From contig JAGDZO010000005.1 of the NCBI GenBank assembly GCA_049115815.1, forward strand, positions 310,001 through 374,000: a stretch of 64,000 nt of DNA. Reading direction: 5' to 3'. This document shows, piece by piece, positions 9,742 to 18,751 of this stretch. Source of the DNA: Marinoscillum sp049115815 (GTDB lineage: Bacteria; Bacteroidota; Bacteroidia; Cytophagales; Cyclobacteriaceae). The notes beneath the pieces were generated by a model that was not told the DNA's origin, made no database searches, and was given only the letters and a program-made list of their open reading frames with translations. Made by a program: the position numbers and the translations under genes. The stretch's first letter is position 1, and every line of letters begins with the position of its first letter.

Positions 9742-9816
9742 ATAACTGAAAAATTAGGCGTATAAAAATTACTTTCGAAGCATCGATTCCCTTATCAATT
9801 CTCTCGAATAAAGTAG

Positions 9817-9860
9817 AAAGACCTGAATTGATCTAATTGATTAATTCAGGTCTTTTTTTT
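9817..9860 (+). terminator. Rho-independent terminator after the GH16 gene
   Basis: A perfect 13-bp stem (AAAGACCTGAATT at 9817-9829, AATTCAGGTCTTT at 9843-9855) is followed by an eight-T run on the plus strand. It separates the GH16 gene from the convergent minus-strand pair. Confidence 0.85.
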
Positions 9861-9896
9861 GCAGTGTAGCACTAGGATTTCCGAAATCAGTTAACT

Positions 9897-10508
9897 CTAG
9901 ATGGTATTTACGGATTGCTTGTACATTCTGAAAAACAAGAATGGAAGAAACCCAAAAACGAAGGTGATAAAACTCAAGCCCAGCAATACACCGGCTCCTT
10001 GTAAATGATAAACTTTAAACAAAGAAGCGGTCACAAATAGTATAATCGCTGCACTGCCAACAAACCATTTTAGGCGCTCCGAAAGCACCTCTCCCATCAG
10101 CTGCTTGTAGCGATTGATCAAGAGCAAAGGAATAAAAACAAAAGCCAAGCCTGCTCCGCCAGCTAGCATCAGTATCATGGCTAAGGGCAAGTGCATCAGT
10201 TTGAAAAAGAACCCCACAAAAAGTGCAGCACTAAAAATAAACCCAAGGATGTAAGTCAGTCGTTTCATAAATATGATTTTTGAATAGTTGAGTAAAAAAA
10301 TAGTTTCTTGTTGTATTTCATTTAATCCATTTGGAGCAGTTTGATGCAGGGCTGTTTTCAACGCTTCATCAAACTTTGCTCCTCGCTTCATCTCATGCTC
10401 TATCAGACAGCTCAAGTGATCCACCAAATCATCTTTAAGCTGAACATTCTTGATGGTGCTTTTATTGACCACCTCTATCACCTTGTCCACTAGCTCGTCG
10501 CTGATCAT
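9897..10508 (-). CDS. Four-helix membrane protein partnered with a PadR regulator
   Basis: The first 75 residues are soluble and helical (DDLVDHLSCLIEHEMKRGAK), resembling the prefix domain found on membrane proteins linked to PadR repressors. Four hydrophobic segments follow at about 83-101, 107-128, 144-163 and 170-190, with no enzymatic motif. It overlaps the upstream PadR gene by four bases (ATGA), so the two are co-translated. By analogy with other PadR-permease-prefix pairs it may be the regulated membrane component or a sensor, but no function is established. No homologue is recognised beyond this architecture. Confidence 0.75.
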   Translation of the reverse strand: MISDELVDKVIEVVNKSTIKNVQLKDDLVDHLSCLIEHEMKRGAKFDEALKTALHQTAPNGLNEIQQETIFLLNYSKIIFMKRLTYILGFIFSAALFVGFFFKLMHLPLAMILMLAGGAGLAFVFIPLLLINRYKQLMGEVLSERLKWFVGSAAIILFVTASLFKVYHLQGAGVLLGLSFITFVFGFLPFLFFRMYKQSVNTI

Positions 10509-10852
10509 GTCGATGGAGAGATTTGGGTTTTGTTGAATATTACTTTCTCGATAGTCTGAATAAAATCACGCATCTCATCGAGTAGTGTTTCCCGCTGATC
10601 CTGTCCCTTAGCGGTGAGTTTATAATACTTTCTTACCCGTTTGCCAATGTTCACTTCTTCGAATGTCAACAGCCCATCTTTGGTGAGTTTGTGAAGTGCA
10701 GGATACAACGACCCATCCTTGAGATGGATCTTTCCATCCGTTTCGGCCTTTACATGTTGTGATAGTTCATAGCCATACATCTTGCCATGGCTTGACAAAA
10801 TCTGCAGTATCATCACTTCCAGGGTTCCTTTTAAGAGTTCTTTAGAATACAT
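10505..10852 (-). CDS. PadR-family transcriptional regulator
   Basis: A 115-residue winged-helix repressor. The PadR signature is clear: LLKGTLEVMILQIL, GKMYGYELSQHV, and the wing region LKDGSLYPALHKLTKDGLL followed by KYYKLTAKG. PadR proteins usually sense a small molecule or stress and repress the genes next to them. The ATG at 10852 is chosen over one at 10867 because family members start directly at the K/E-LLKGT motif. It is first in a two-gene operon with the membrane protein downstream, which is its likely target. No operator palindrome was confidently found. Confidence 0.92.
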   Translation of the reverse strand: MYSKELLKGTLEVMILQILSSHGKMYGYELSQHVKAETDGKIHLKDGSLYPALHKLTKDGLLTFEEVNIGKRVRKYYKLTAKGQDQRETLLDEMRDFIQTIEKVIFNKTQISPST

Positions 10853-11017
10853 ATTACAATAATACATCGTTTCTTGATATATTGCAAATGGATATAATAG
10901 AATAAGCTAGGAAGCTGCCAAAAAAGACAGTTCAGCTCGTTCTAATATTATAAAACTTATGGAATGAGTTGAGGTATTTTATTGCTCTGAATCAAATGAA
11001 CGCATTGATTCACTGGG

Positions 11018-11812
11018 TCATTCGGCGATATCCAACTTATTGACCCTAATCATCGATTGAATCTCTTTCACATACTCCTCTCCTCTTTGGGAGTACCTTT
11101 TGAGACCTGCAGCCAATTGCTCACCAGTGGGTACCTCTCCTCTGTTGCGCATTTCCTCGCGCAAGGCTCGTAATTCCCTATAGGCATGGTGTCGGTTAAT
11201 ATTTCTGACGTAGCTATTGACAGCATCATTTACAGTCTCAAATTTCTTGATCTCATGATACTCCCCAGGAATCCTCTTGGAGGGCACTATCCCACAGCCG
11301 GGAGTAAAGCACCATTGGCCAAAAAGGTTATTGGCTTCACGTGCAAATCTAGATGTGCCCCACCCTGATTCATTCGCCGCTTGAGCAAGAAAGAGAGACG
11401 CTGGAATGATGTCCTTTTTCGTCAGAAGGGCGCTTCGCTGATTTGCATTCGCAATATCGAAATTCTTGATCTTCATCTGTTTGGCTATCGCAATCAACCA
11501 AGTGGTATCCTCGGGAGTAAATGTCTGAGTAGCGGCATAAGAATCATAAATGGTAATAATCCTGCTGCGCTCTGCCAATATACGTGCATTTTCCTCCTCC
11601 ACCATCGGTCTCAAGAAATCAAAAAATGCCTGCTTCTTTTCTCTAACATCCGCATACTGCGTGAAGTCAGGCATGGTGGTCACACGAGGGACTTGTGAAA
11701 CCTCTACAGATTCGATGGGCTCTTCGGCAATTTCAGCTTGTTGCTCTGTGGCACTCTTGCCTTGACAGGAATTTGCCAATAGAATTACCAAACATATGTT
11801 CAAATATCTCAT
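11018..11812 (-). CDS. Bax-like glucosaminidase-domain lipoprotein
   Basis: A lipoprotein: signal MRYLNICLVILLANSCQ with lipobox cysteine C16. The C-terminal half is a mannosyl-glycoprotein endo-beta-N-acetylglucosaminidase-like (Bax, COG2992) domain: likely catalytic E148 in LAQAANESGWGTSRF, then NNLFGQWCF and GYxY-like FETVNDAVNSYVRNIN. Members cleave peptidoglycan glycan strands. The central part (residues 25-120) is acidic and then helical. It stands alone, about 150 bases from the PadR pair and 236 from the SDR gene. Likely role is cell-wall turnover at the membrane face it is anchored to. Confidence 0.88.
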   Translation of the reverse strand: MRYLNICLVILLANSCQGKSATEQQAEIAEEPIESVEVSQVPRVTTMPDFTQYADVREKKQAFFDFLRPMVEEENARILAERSRIITIYDSYAATQTFTPEDTTWLIAIAKQMKIKNFDIANANQRSALLTKKDIIPASLFLAQAANESGWGTSRFAREANNLFGQWCFTPGCGIVPSKRIPGEYHEIKKFETVNDAVNSYVRNINRHHAYRELRALREEMRNRGEVPTGEQLAAGLKRYSQRGEEYVKEIQSMIRVNKLDIAE

Positions 11813-12048
11813 GCCTTAGAAGTTTCTTTTAGAAGCGAAAAGTTACCAAAATGAATAAACGCATTTGGTTGATACAGTTCATAAGACTTTCAATATAGCC
11901 AATTCTATACAAGCAGTGTCAATGTATCCGTTGGGCTGGCCTTTCCTTGAAATTCGATGGTTGGATTTGAAAATTGTCATCCGCCCCTCACTCAATCGAT
12001 TTCTGAAAGAGGAAGCAGAGTTGCTCAACGCGCAAGCATAATGTCGGT

Positions 12049-12858
12049 TTATGCCAACTTCCCTACCAACCACACGGCGAATCGCGGAGCTATCCGTTTG
12101 ACAAAATCAATCAAGTAAGCATCTGGACCTATTCTTAATCGCTTCTTATCTTTTCGCATGCCCCTGACAATGAGCCGAGCTGCTCTAGCAGCAGATGTCA
12201 TGGCTATTTTCTCGAAGTAGCTGGCCGATTCCTCTTGAGTCATCTCTGGTTTAGGGCCCTTGATAAATTTTCCGTTTTTTACAATATTGGTACGCACTCC
12301 TCCAGGATACACGCTCATAACATTGACTCCCGTACCCATTAGCTCTTGAGCGAGTGATTCATTCAGCCCACTGATAGCGTATTTGGATACATTGTATGAG
12401 CTCTGATTGGGAAACGGAATGAAGGCATTCACACTTGAAACGTTTACAATACTAGCATTGGGCCGAGTCAACAAATGTGGCAAAAAGGCTTTTGTGCCGT
12501 AGTAGACGCCCCAGAAATTGATCTGAATAATTCGCTCAAAATCTTCTATCGTTCCATCCACAAAAGTATCAGCCACTGATGTGCCAGCATTGTTGATCAC
12601 TCTATCTACCCTGCCAAAATGAGCGATGACCGATTCGGCATAGCGAAAAACATCATTCTTGCTAGACACGTCCAATTGATCGAGTCTTACATTGATATCC
12701 TCATTGGCAATCAGTGCCTTGGTTTGCTCCAATTCGGTATAGTTGACATCAGACAATGCCAGCTGACATTCCAGTTTGGCCAACTCCAACGCTATAGCTC
12801 TGCCAATGCCAGAGGCTGCACCTGTGATGACCACTACATTATCCTTCAAATTTTTCAT
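12049..12858 (-). CDS. Short-chain dehydrogenase/reductase
   Basis: A classical SDR oxidoreductase of 269 residues. It has the nucleotide-binding motif TGAASGIGRAIA (residues 13-24), the NNAG motif (VINNAGTSVAD), the catalytic Ser in VNVSSVNAF and the YxxxK pair in SSYNVSKYA. Substrate is unknown; long C-terminal extension with TSAARAARLIVRGM is seen in SDRs annotated as acting on lipids or retinol-like compounds. It follows the outer-membrane receptor gene by 28 bases on the same strand and could be read through from it. Confidence 0.9.
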   Translation of the reverse strand: MKNLKDNVVVITGAASGIGRAIALELAKLECQLALSDVNYTELEQTKALIANEDINVRLDQLDVSSKNDVFRYAESVIAHFGRVDRVINNAGTSVADTFVDGTIEDFERIIQINFWGVYYGTKAFLPHLLTRPNASIVNVSSVNAFIPFPNQSSYNVSKYAISGLNESLAQELMGTGVNVMSVYPGGVRTNIVKNGKFIKGPKPEMTQEESASYFEKIAMTSAARAARLIVRGMRKDKKRLRIGPDAYLIDFVKRIAPRFAVWLVGKLA

Positions 12859-12886
12859 TACTGGCTATTGATGGGCTTGAGTGCCG

Positions 12887-15325
12887 TTAATCCGAAATTC
12901 GATTCAATTCGTCATCCAAGGCTCCAGATCTTCTTTGTCTTTTGATCTTCTGGTTGCCAAATTTATACGTTAGCCCAAACCCGAAGCGATGATTGTCAGA
13001 CAAATAGGTTCCGACTATTTCTAATCCTCCGTAATCGCCAAAATACGCATAATCACTGGCTGTGTTAAAAATATCAGATCCTGTGAGACGGACTTGCAAT
13101 TTCTCATCAAAGAAGTTTTTACGAATCCCAAATTCAATTCCATAAAATCCATCGATCTCAATCGAACCTCGCCATATGAAAGGACTATTGTAATATGCGG
13201 CTACATTTAACAACACATCCCAAGGCAGTTGAAAAGTGTTTTGCGAACGCAGGTTGTAAATATTCGCTGAAATATCAATGTTCGTATTGTCAAATTCGCC
13301 AGTATAAGTAGTGATGTTGTAGTTCAAAAACACAGCTGTCTCCCACCATTTGGTGACTTCATGTGGGTAGCTGATTGACAACCCATTGGTCGTACTTCTA
13401 CGCATATTTCTCGGCACGATGAAGGTGCCTGTTTCATCTACTATTTCTAGTAGTCTTGCAAAAAATCCCTCTGTAATGCTGAAAGTATTGGAGATCACCA
13501 ATGCATTATTGAAGGAATAGGTCAATTGGTAGTTGGTGATATAGTTTGGATTCAAGAATGGGTTTCCTTTCCAAGTAGTCAACTCACTAGTTTTAGATTC
13601 GAACGGATTGAGATCCTGATAACTCGGTCTTGTGATTCTCTTGCCATACCCCAAACTCATTTCGGACTTGCCAAATGAATACGAAAGGCTCATATTGGGA
13701 AAAACATTCAAATAATCTCGCTTCACATTATCATCAGCATTAACCTGATTGCTTTCTAAAATTCCTTGTGAGTAAGTCTGTTCCACCCTCACACCTGCAT
13801 TCGCCTTCAGATTATCCGACAATTCAAATGCCCCAATCAAATAGGCCGCCCCTACTTTTTCGGTGTAGTTAAACGTGTTGCTTTTATCCTGATTGACTGT
13901 AGAAACTTCATTGACTACATCGCTAACCACAAAACTATTTTTGGTTTGCACCTCATAATATTTGGCGCCTGTTGACCAAATGACTTTGCTCATTTGATAC
14001 TCATAATCCACCTTGGCGGAATACAAATCAATTTCGGTATACGGCTCGAACGCGTTATTGACTTCACGAATCTGTGTGACACCATCTTCTTCGAAGTAGG
14101 TGTTCGGTTGATCAATAAAGTTGTCCTTCAAAAAACTCCCATAACTCACATCTGCATTTAACGATGATTTGTCAGACGTCTTCCATCGATAGTTGAGATT
14201 GTAATTAAAGTTCCTCGCCTTGAAGTCCGAATTGGTCTCGGACAATAGCAGCTGATTGGCAGTGGGATCAGATAGATCTTCTATTCGGGTATTGCTATTG
14301 AGCCTTATTGCCGCATCTGTGAGTACCCCACCTCCTGAGAAATTCACAGAGTGAGCATCATTGAAGGTATAAGTAATACTGGTAGAGGCATTAAAACCAG
14401 AAACGTCCTCCCGCTCATCAGAGTACAAACTCAGCAGATAACCACTCTGTGTCTTATCATCATCAAATCCCTCGTAGTACCTATTGTCAAACCGAGTGAT
14501 ATTGGCTGTGATGCCCAATTTGTTCTTCCCGTAGTTGAATGAAACCCCAGTATTCATTCTAGGCTCGGTCCCTTTCGAATAGCTGTGAACAACATTCCCA
14601 TTATAGCCCAAATTCACATTATTCTTAAGCTCAATATTGATGATTCCTGCATTCCCTTCAGCTTCATACTTAGCAGACGGATTGGTGATGAGCTCAATTT
14701 TTTCAATATTATCTGATTGCATACTCTCCAAAAAAGTTGTCAGATCACTACCGGAGAGTCTGCTAGGCCTTCCGTTGATAAATATTCTCACACCACTTTT
14801 CCCCTGCAGAATAACGTTGTTGTCAGGATCTATCATCACTCCTGGAGCCTTGCGCAGTAGCTCCAGCCCATTGTTTCCAGAGGCATTGATAGTACTAGCC
14901 ACATTGAAGACCATTTTATCAGGGAGCACTTCTACCATCTGTCTCTTGGCGGTCACCATAACACCTTCTAGCTCAACATTTCGCGGCTCCAATTTCACGG
15001 TATTCATATCATAGGATTGATCAGCCAAAAGCGAAATAGTAGCGGAGTAAAATGGATTAAACTCAACATTCTGCACCATGACAAAATATTGCCCCGCTGT
15101 TATATTACGGATACTAAAGTTTCCTTCTAAATCACTTACTTCTCCTTTGACCAATACAGAGTCTAGGGTGTATAGAGCCACCGTGCTATACACTACAGGG
15201 GCCTCATCTTGATCGACCAACTTTCCGAAAATCGTAGCTGAGTTTGCTTGAGCAAAGGCCAATTCAGAAAAAAACAAGCATATCAGAATCGAAGCAACGA
15301 TTCTTACAGGAGAAAAGGAAATCAT
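12887..15325 (-). CDS. TonB-dependent receptor-like outer-membrane beta-barrel protein (OMP_b-brl_3 type)
   Basis: Signal peptide at residues 1-25 (ending FAQA), then a carboxypeptidase-regulatory-like domain (ATIFGKLVDQDEAPVVYSTV, residues about 30-105), a plug domain (about 120-230, with LRKAPGVMIDPDNNVILQGK and KIELITNPSAKYEAEGNAGI) and a long beta-barrel rich in Tyr, Asn and Ser. This matches the SusC-fold-related, OMP_b-brl_3 family of Bacteroidota, which have no dedicated SusD lipoprotein partner; none is seen here. Ligand unknown. The 812 residues are typical. A small hairpin lies in the leader immediately upstream of the start. Confidence 0.9.
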   Translation of the reverse strand: MISFSPVRIVASILICLFFSELAFAQANSATIFGKLVDQDEAPVVYSTVALYTLDSVLVKGEVSDLEGNFSIRNITAGQYFVMVQNVEFNPFYSATISLLADQSYDMNTVKLEPRNVELEGVMVTAKRQMVEVLPDKMVFNVASTINASGNNGLELLRKAPGVMIDPDNNVILQGKSGVRIFINGRPSRLSGSDLTTFLESMQSDNIEKIELITNPSAKYEAEGNAGIINIELKNNVNLGYNGNVVHSYSKGTEPRMNTGVSFNYGKNKLGITANITRFDNRYYEGFDDDKTQSGYLLSLYSDEREDVSGFNASTSITYTFNDAHSVNFSGGGVLTDAAIRLNSNTRIEDLSDPTANQLLLSETNSDFKARNFNYNLNYRWKTSDKSSLNADVSYGSFLKDNFIDQPNTYFEEDGVTQIREVNNAFEPYTEIDLYSAKVDYEYQMSKVIWSTGAKYYEVQTKNSFVVSDVVNEVSTVNQDKSNTFNYTEKVGAAYLIGAFELSDNLKANAGVRVEQTYSQGILESNQVNADDNVKRDYLNVFPNMSLSYSFGKSEMSLGYGKRITRPSYQDLNPFESKTSELTTWKGNPFLNPNYITNYQLTYSFNNALVISNTFSITEGFFARLLEIVDETGTFIVPRNMRRSTTNGLSISYPHEVTKWWETAVFLNYNITTYTGEFDNTNIDISANIYNLRSQNTFQLPWDVLLNVAAYYNSPFIWRGSIEIDGFYGIEFGIRKNFFDEKLQVRLTGSDIFNTASDYAYFGDYGGLEIVGTYLSDNHRFGFGLTYKFGNQKIKRQRRSGALDDELNRISD

Positions 15326-15331
15326 AAAAAC

Positions 15332-15346
15332 GCGGTTAAAAACCGC
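15332..15346 (-). promoter_or_regulatory. Short hairpin in the leader of the TonB-receptor-like gene
   Basis: A perfect 6-bp inverted repeat (GCGGTT-AAA-AACCGC) sits seven bases upstream of the start codon of the minus-strand receptor gene. It could influence translation initiation or be chance; no T-run follows, so it is not a terminator. Confidence 0.25.
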
Positions 15347-15396
15347 AAGTTAATCATTGTTTCATACTCGAATTGTCATTCAAGTGCCTAGATTTA

Positions 15397-15780
15397 ATGG
15401 CTATGAATCCTGAAAAGAATAAAGAAAACGCGATATCCTTCTATAAAATGGCCTATGATGGAAACCCCCAGAAAGCGATAGATCTATATGTAGGCAAAGA
15501 GTATATCCAGCACAACCCAGATGTGGCAGATGGCGAACGGGGGTTTATTGAGTATTTTGAAAGAATGCAAATAGAATACCCCGATAAGTCAATTGAGTTT
15601 GTCAGGTGCATTGGCGAAGGGGGTTTGGTAGCACTTTATACTCATCAGGTCTGGCCGGGCAACGACCAATATGTGACCATGGACTTTTTTAGATTTGATG
15701 AGCAGGGCAAAATCTGCGAGCATTGGGATGCCATCCAACAGATTCCCGAAAAGTCCGCCAACCCTAACACGATGTATTGA
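15397..15780 (+). CDS. SnoaL-like/NTF2-fold protein
   Basis: A small alpha+beta protein of the SnoaL-like polyketide-cyclase superfamily (NTF2 fold): KNKENAISFYKMAYDGNPQKA at the N-terminus, then the characteristic YIQHNPDVADGERGF, and FFRFDEQGKICEHWDAIQ near the end. Such stand-alone members in Bacteroidota lack a known substrate. ATG at 15397 is followed by a second at 15403 and either may be used; an upstream start at 15373 gives an unconvincing N-terminus. It diverges from the receptor gene; the gap of about 70 bases must hold both promoters. Confidence 0.8.
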   Translation: MAMNPEKNKENAISFYKMAYDGNPQKAIDLYVGKEYIQHNPDVADGERGFIEYFERMQIEYPDKSIEFVRCIGEGGLVALYTHQVWPGNDQYVTMDFFRFDEQGKICEHWDAIQQIPEKSANPNTMY

Positions 15781-15845
15781 TAAATTGAGTTTCTAATAAT
15801 CGTTCGTTATATACCCAAAGCATTTCATCAGTCAAATGGAGACAC

Positions 15846-16784
15846 ATGTCATCCAATAAAACAGCTTCCAAACTTCACCCAAGAAATAAGCATCGCGATG
15901 GCTATGATCTCGATGCTCTGCAAAGGGTTTGTCCAGAATTGACGCCTTTCATCAAGCCAAGTAAAAGCGGTCATAATACAATCGACTTCTCCAATCCTAA
16001 AGCGGTAAAGGCGCTGAATCGGTCACTGCTCTTTCATAGTTTTGGGCTGAAGTATTGGGATTTCCCGGACAACAATCTCTGTCCACCTATTCCCGGCAGG
16101 GAGGATTACATCCACTATGCAGCAGATTTACTTGAGGAGATCACGGGAGCCAATCCAAATAATTCACAAATCACTTGTCTAGACATTGGTACGGGAGCTA
16201 GCTGCATCTATCCAATGTTGGGTGTGCAACTATACAACTGGATGTTTATTGCCTCAGACATAGATCGCGCTTCCATCTCCTCTTCCGAAACCATAGCTCA
16301 GCACAACCCTTCTCTAGAAGGCAAGATTGATTTTCGATTGCAACAGAATTCGAACAACATTTTTAAGGGGGTCATTCATGAAAATGAAAAAATCACTTTA
16401 ACCGTTTGTAATCCTCCCTTCCACGCTTCCATTGAAGAAGCACAAAAAGGAACGCTTCGTAAGATCAAAAACCTAACCGGCGGCAAATCGAAAAAGAGAA
16501 CACTCAATTTTAGTGGTAGAGAAAATGAGCTAGTCTATCCGGGTGGCGAATTGAGTTTTATTTTGAAGATGATTGATGAAAGTATTCATCTCTCTGAAAG
16601 CACATTGTTATTCACCACGCTTGTGTCTAAAGAGTCAAACCTCAAGCCGATATTGCAGGAACTAAGACGTATTAAGGTGAAAGGATCATGGACGGTTCCT
16701 ATGCAGACTGGCAATAAAAGTACCCGAATAGTTGGTTGGACTTTTCAATCAGCAAAACAACGCAAAGCATGGATTATGCAATAA
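15846..16784 (+). CDS. rlmF: 23S rRNA (adenine-1618-N6)-methyltransferase
   Basis: RlmF methylates A1618 of 23S rRNA using S-adenosylmethionine. The family's opening LHPRNKHRDGYDLDAL is present, as are the SAM-binding TCLDIGTGASCIYPMLG (residues about 113-130) and the catalytic NPPF motif in TVCNPPFHAS. FHSFGLKYWDFPDNNLCPP is also a recognisable RlmF block. The 312 residues agree with the family. The next gene begins five bases downstream on a GTG and is probably co-transcribed. Confidence 0.95.
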   Translation: MSSNKTASKLHPRNKHRDGYDLDALQRVCPELTPFIKPSKSGHNTIDFSNPKAVKALNRSLLFHSFGLKYWDFPDNNLCPPIPGREDYIHYAADLLEEITGANPNNSQITCLDIGTGASCIYPMLGVQLYNWMFIASDIDRASISSSETIAQHNPSLEGKIDFRLQQNSNNIFKGVIHENEKITLTVCNPPFHASIEEAQKGTLRKIKNLTGGKSKKRTLNFSGRENELVYPGGELSFILKMIDESIHLSESTLLFTTLVSKESNLKPILQELRRIKVKGSWTVPMQTGNKSTRIVGWTFQSAKQRKAWIMQ

Positions 16785-16788
16785 CACC

Positions 16789-17361
16789 GTGAAACAACTA
16801 CTAGAGGACATCAGAAATTGCACGATCTGTGCTGATCACCTCCAAAATGGAGTACGGCCGATTGTTGCTGCTTCTCTAAGTGCCAAGATTGTGATCATTG
16901 GTCAAGCTCCAGGATCAGTAGTTCATAGGACAGGAATCCCATGGGACGATAAAAGTGGTGACAATCTGAGGAAATGGATGGGAATAGACAAGGACACCTT
17001 CTATGACGCTAATCAAATTGCCATACTACCGATGGGGTTTTGCTATCCCGGCAAAGGAAAAACAGGCGACTTGCCACCAAGAAAGGAATGCGCCCCGCAA
17101 TGGCACAATCCAGTCCTCAGCAATATGAAAGATGTGCAGTTGACTCTACTCATCGGTAAATACGCCCAGGATTATTATCTCGGCACGCAGGCAAAATCCA
17201 CATTGACTGAAACCGTAAAGTGCTTTGAGGAATATCTCCCCAACTATTTCGTCTTACCTCACCCTTCCCCTAGAAACAACATTTGGCAAGCGAAGAATGC
17301 TTGGTTTCGCAGAGATGTACTTCCCAGTCTCGAATCCGCTATTCATGAAATCTTACATTGA
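16789..17361 (+). CDS. Uracil-DNA-glycosylase-superfamily protein
   Basis: The protein has the superfamily's motif A region IVIIGQAPGSVVHRTGIPWD and motif B region VLPHPSPRNN, with a helical core between them, so a base-excision DNA glycosylase or a close relative is likely. C10, C13 (NCTICADH) at the N-terminus resemble part of the cysteine set of family 4/5 enzymes, but a full iron-sulfur quartet is not evident. A start at GTG 16789 is chosen: it follows the rlmF stop by four bases, whereas the ATG at 16732 would overlap rlmF by 53 bases in another frame. Substrate specificity is open. Confidence 0.82.
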   Translation: MKQLLEDIRNCTICADHLQNGVRPIVAASLSAKIVIIGQAPGSVVHRTGIPWDDKSGDNLRKWMGIDKDTFYDANQIAILPMGFCYPGKGKTGDLPPRKECAPQWHNPVLSNMKDVQLTLLIGKYAQDYYLGTQAKSTLTETVKCFEEYLPNYFVLPHPSPRNNIWQAKNAWFRRDVLPSLESAIHEILH

Positions 17362-17437
17362 GTTTGTTCAAATAGAATATTTTGACTTTTCCTTTATTCA
17401 TCTAAACTTTACTGATTAGCATTGAGTTTACGCTTGC

Positions 17438-18088
17438 ATGACCAGTTTTCTAAAAAAATATTATCCGTTTATTCCCATCATCGGTATGGGTGCCTACCTG
17501 ATTGTATTTACAGTGGCCGCTGTGGATTATCCAGGTGGCTCGGAGAATATCCATAATCTCACTAGTTATAGCTTTTTTCACAATTTTCTCTGTGATGTAA
17601 TGAATCCGGTCACTCAAAGTGGCGTTCTTAATCCGGCTAGAAGTTTAGCCACCATTTCGCATCTGATACTCAGTGCTACTATGATTACCTTCTTTTACGT
17701 CCTTCCGGAAATCTTCCATTGGAGCAATCGCAACACCAAATTGATACGATATATAGGGATGCTGACCATGACCGTATTCGTATTTATGTACACCTCCATT
17801 CATGACCACATAGTTACCGCTACGGGTGTATTGGGCACTTTCGCGCTTATCCCCTTTTTCATAGAATTAAAGAAGTATCCCAAAGGTGGATTGAAAATAT
17901 TGGCTTACGTATGTTTTATTTTGAGCATTATCGTTTTCTTCATTTTCGAATCTAAAATCGGATACTACTACCTTCCGATACTTCAGAAAATCACCTTCAT
18001 ATTCGATGCGTGGTGGGTAATTTGGGTAAGCATGATTGTTTGGAAGAAAAAGTCACAAGAGGATAGCTTACAAGCCTCAGGGATCTAG
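17438..18088 (+). CDS. Multi-pass membrane protein, unknown function
   Basis: Six likely membrane helices (about 9-28, 71-88, 100-120, 125-142, 152-172 and 190-205) and almost no soluble part. The layout and PGGSENIHNLTSYSFFHNFLCD loop resemble DUF998-like integral membrane proteins, but the similarity is weak. The loop between helices 1 and 2 has conserved-looking residues (HNFLCDVMNP). It is monocistronic as far as can be seen, 76 bases after the glycosylase gene and 92 before tspO. Confidence 0.7.
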   Translation: MTSFLKKYYPFIPIIGMGAYLIVFTVAAVDYPGGSENIHNLTSYSFFHNFLCDVMNPVTQSGVLNPARSLATISHLILSATMITFFYVLPEIFHWSNRNTKLIRYIGMLTMTVFVFMYTSIHDHIVTATGVLGTFALIPFFIELKKYPKGGLKILAYVCFILSIIVFFIFESKIGYYYLPILQKITFIFDAWWVIWVSMIVWKKKSQEDSLQASGI

Positions 18089-18180
18089 CAATACAACACA
18101 TTTTCAGGTTATTGGCGGTTATTCTTTTGATTGGATAGAACGAGTTTAAACAATTTCCCTACTGGTCAGTTAACACTGTT

Positions 18181-18639
18181 ATGGCCATTAGAACGATCGT
18201 CTTTCTAATATTGAACTTTGGCGCATTAGCGATTGGCTCTATCTATACATCCGATGGAGTCTCATCACAATGGTACACCATGCTAGATAAGGCACCCTGG
18301 ACGCCACCCGGATGGGTTTTTGGCGCTGCATGGGTACTAATCATGATTTGTTTTTCTCTTTACATGGCTTTCCTTTGGAAGTCTAGCGTCAATCGCGATC
18401 ATGTTGCTGGCCTATATCTGGTCCAATGGCTACTCAATATTAGTTGGAATCCGGTCTTCTTTTATCACCATAAGGTCAGCCTTGCGTTGATATTGATCAT
18501 TTCATTGGCCGTTATGGTAGTCATTTTTATCGTCAGGTATTGGCGACTCGTCAGATTACAATCTGCTTTTATTTTTCCTTATTTAATTTGGTTACTAATA
18601 GCAATTTCGCTCAATTGGTACATCCTATTTAGTAATTAA
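18181..18639 (+). CDS. TspO/MBR (translocator protein) family membrane protein
   Basis: TspO proteins bind porphyrins and sterol-like ligands in the membrane and are linked to oxidative stress and tetrapyrrole control. The five-helix size (152 residues) fits. Signature residues are visible: APWTPPGWVFGAAWVLIM (the conserved W-PP-W-F and W pattern) and LLNISWNPVFFYHH (the N..W...FF element of helix 3). Ends with ISLNWYILFSN. Start at ATG 18181. Confidence 0.92.
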   Translation: MAIRTIVFLILNFGALAIGSIYTSDGVSSQWYTMLDKAPWTPPGWVFGAAWVLIMICFSLYMAFLWKSSVNRDHVAGLYLVQWLLNISWNPVFFYHHKVSLALILIISLAVMVVIFIVRYWRLVRLQSAFIFPYLIWLLIAISLNWYILFSN

Positions 18640-18751
18640 ACTGGGAATCAAAAAACCTTGACCGCATCTAAGTTTTTCTTCATTCAATTCACCAAAAAAA
18701 AGGACAGGGTCGTCTTAAAACTGACTATCACTTTTTAAACACCAACAATTA

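Noticed and set aside
11879..12073. 64-codon minus-strand open frame in the gap beside the SDR gene
   Set aside because: It overlaps the SDR C-terminal coding region, has no recognisable family and no signal. The gap 11813-12048 otherwise shows no RNA gene or repeat.
16732..16788. Earlier ATG start for the uracil-DNA-glycosylase-like gene
   Set aside because: It would overlap rlmF by 53 bases in another frame and adds residues unrelated to the family; GTG 16789 directly after the rlmF stop is a better start.
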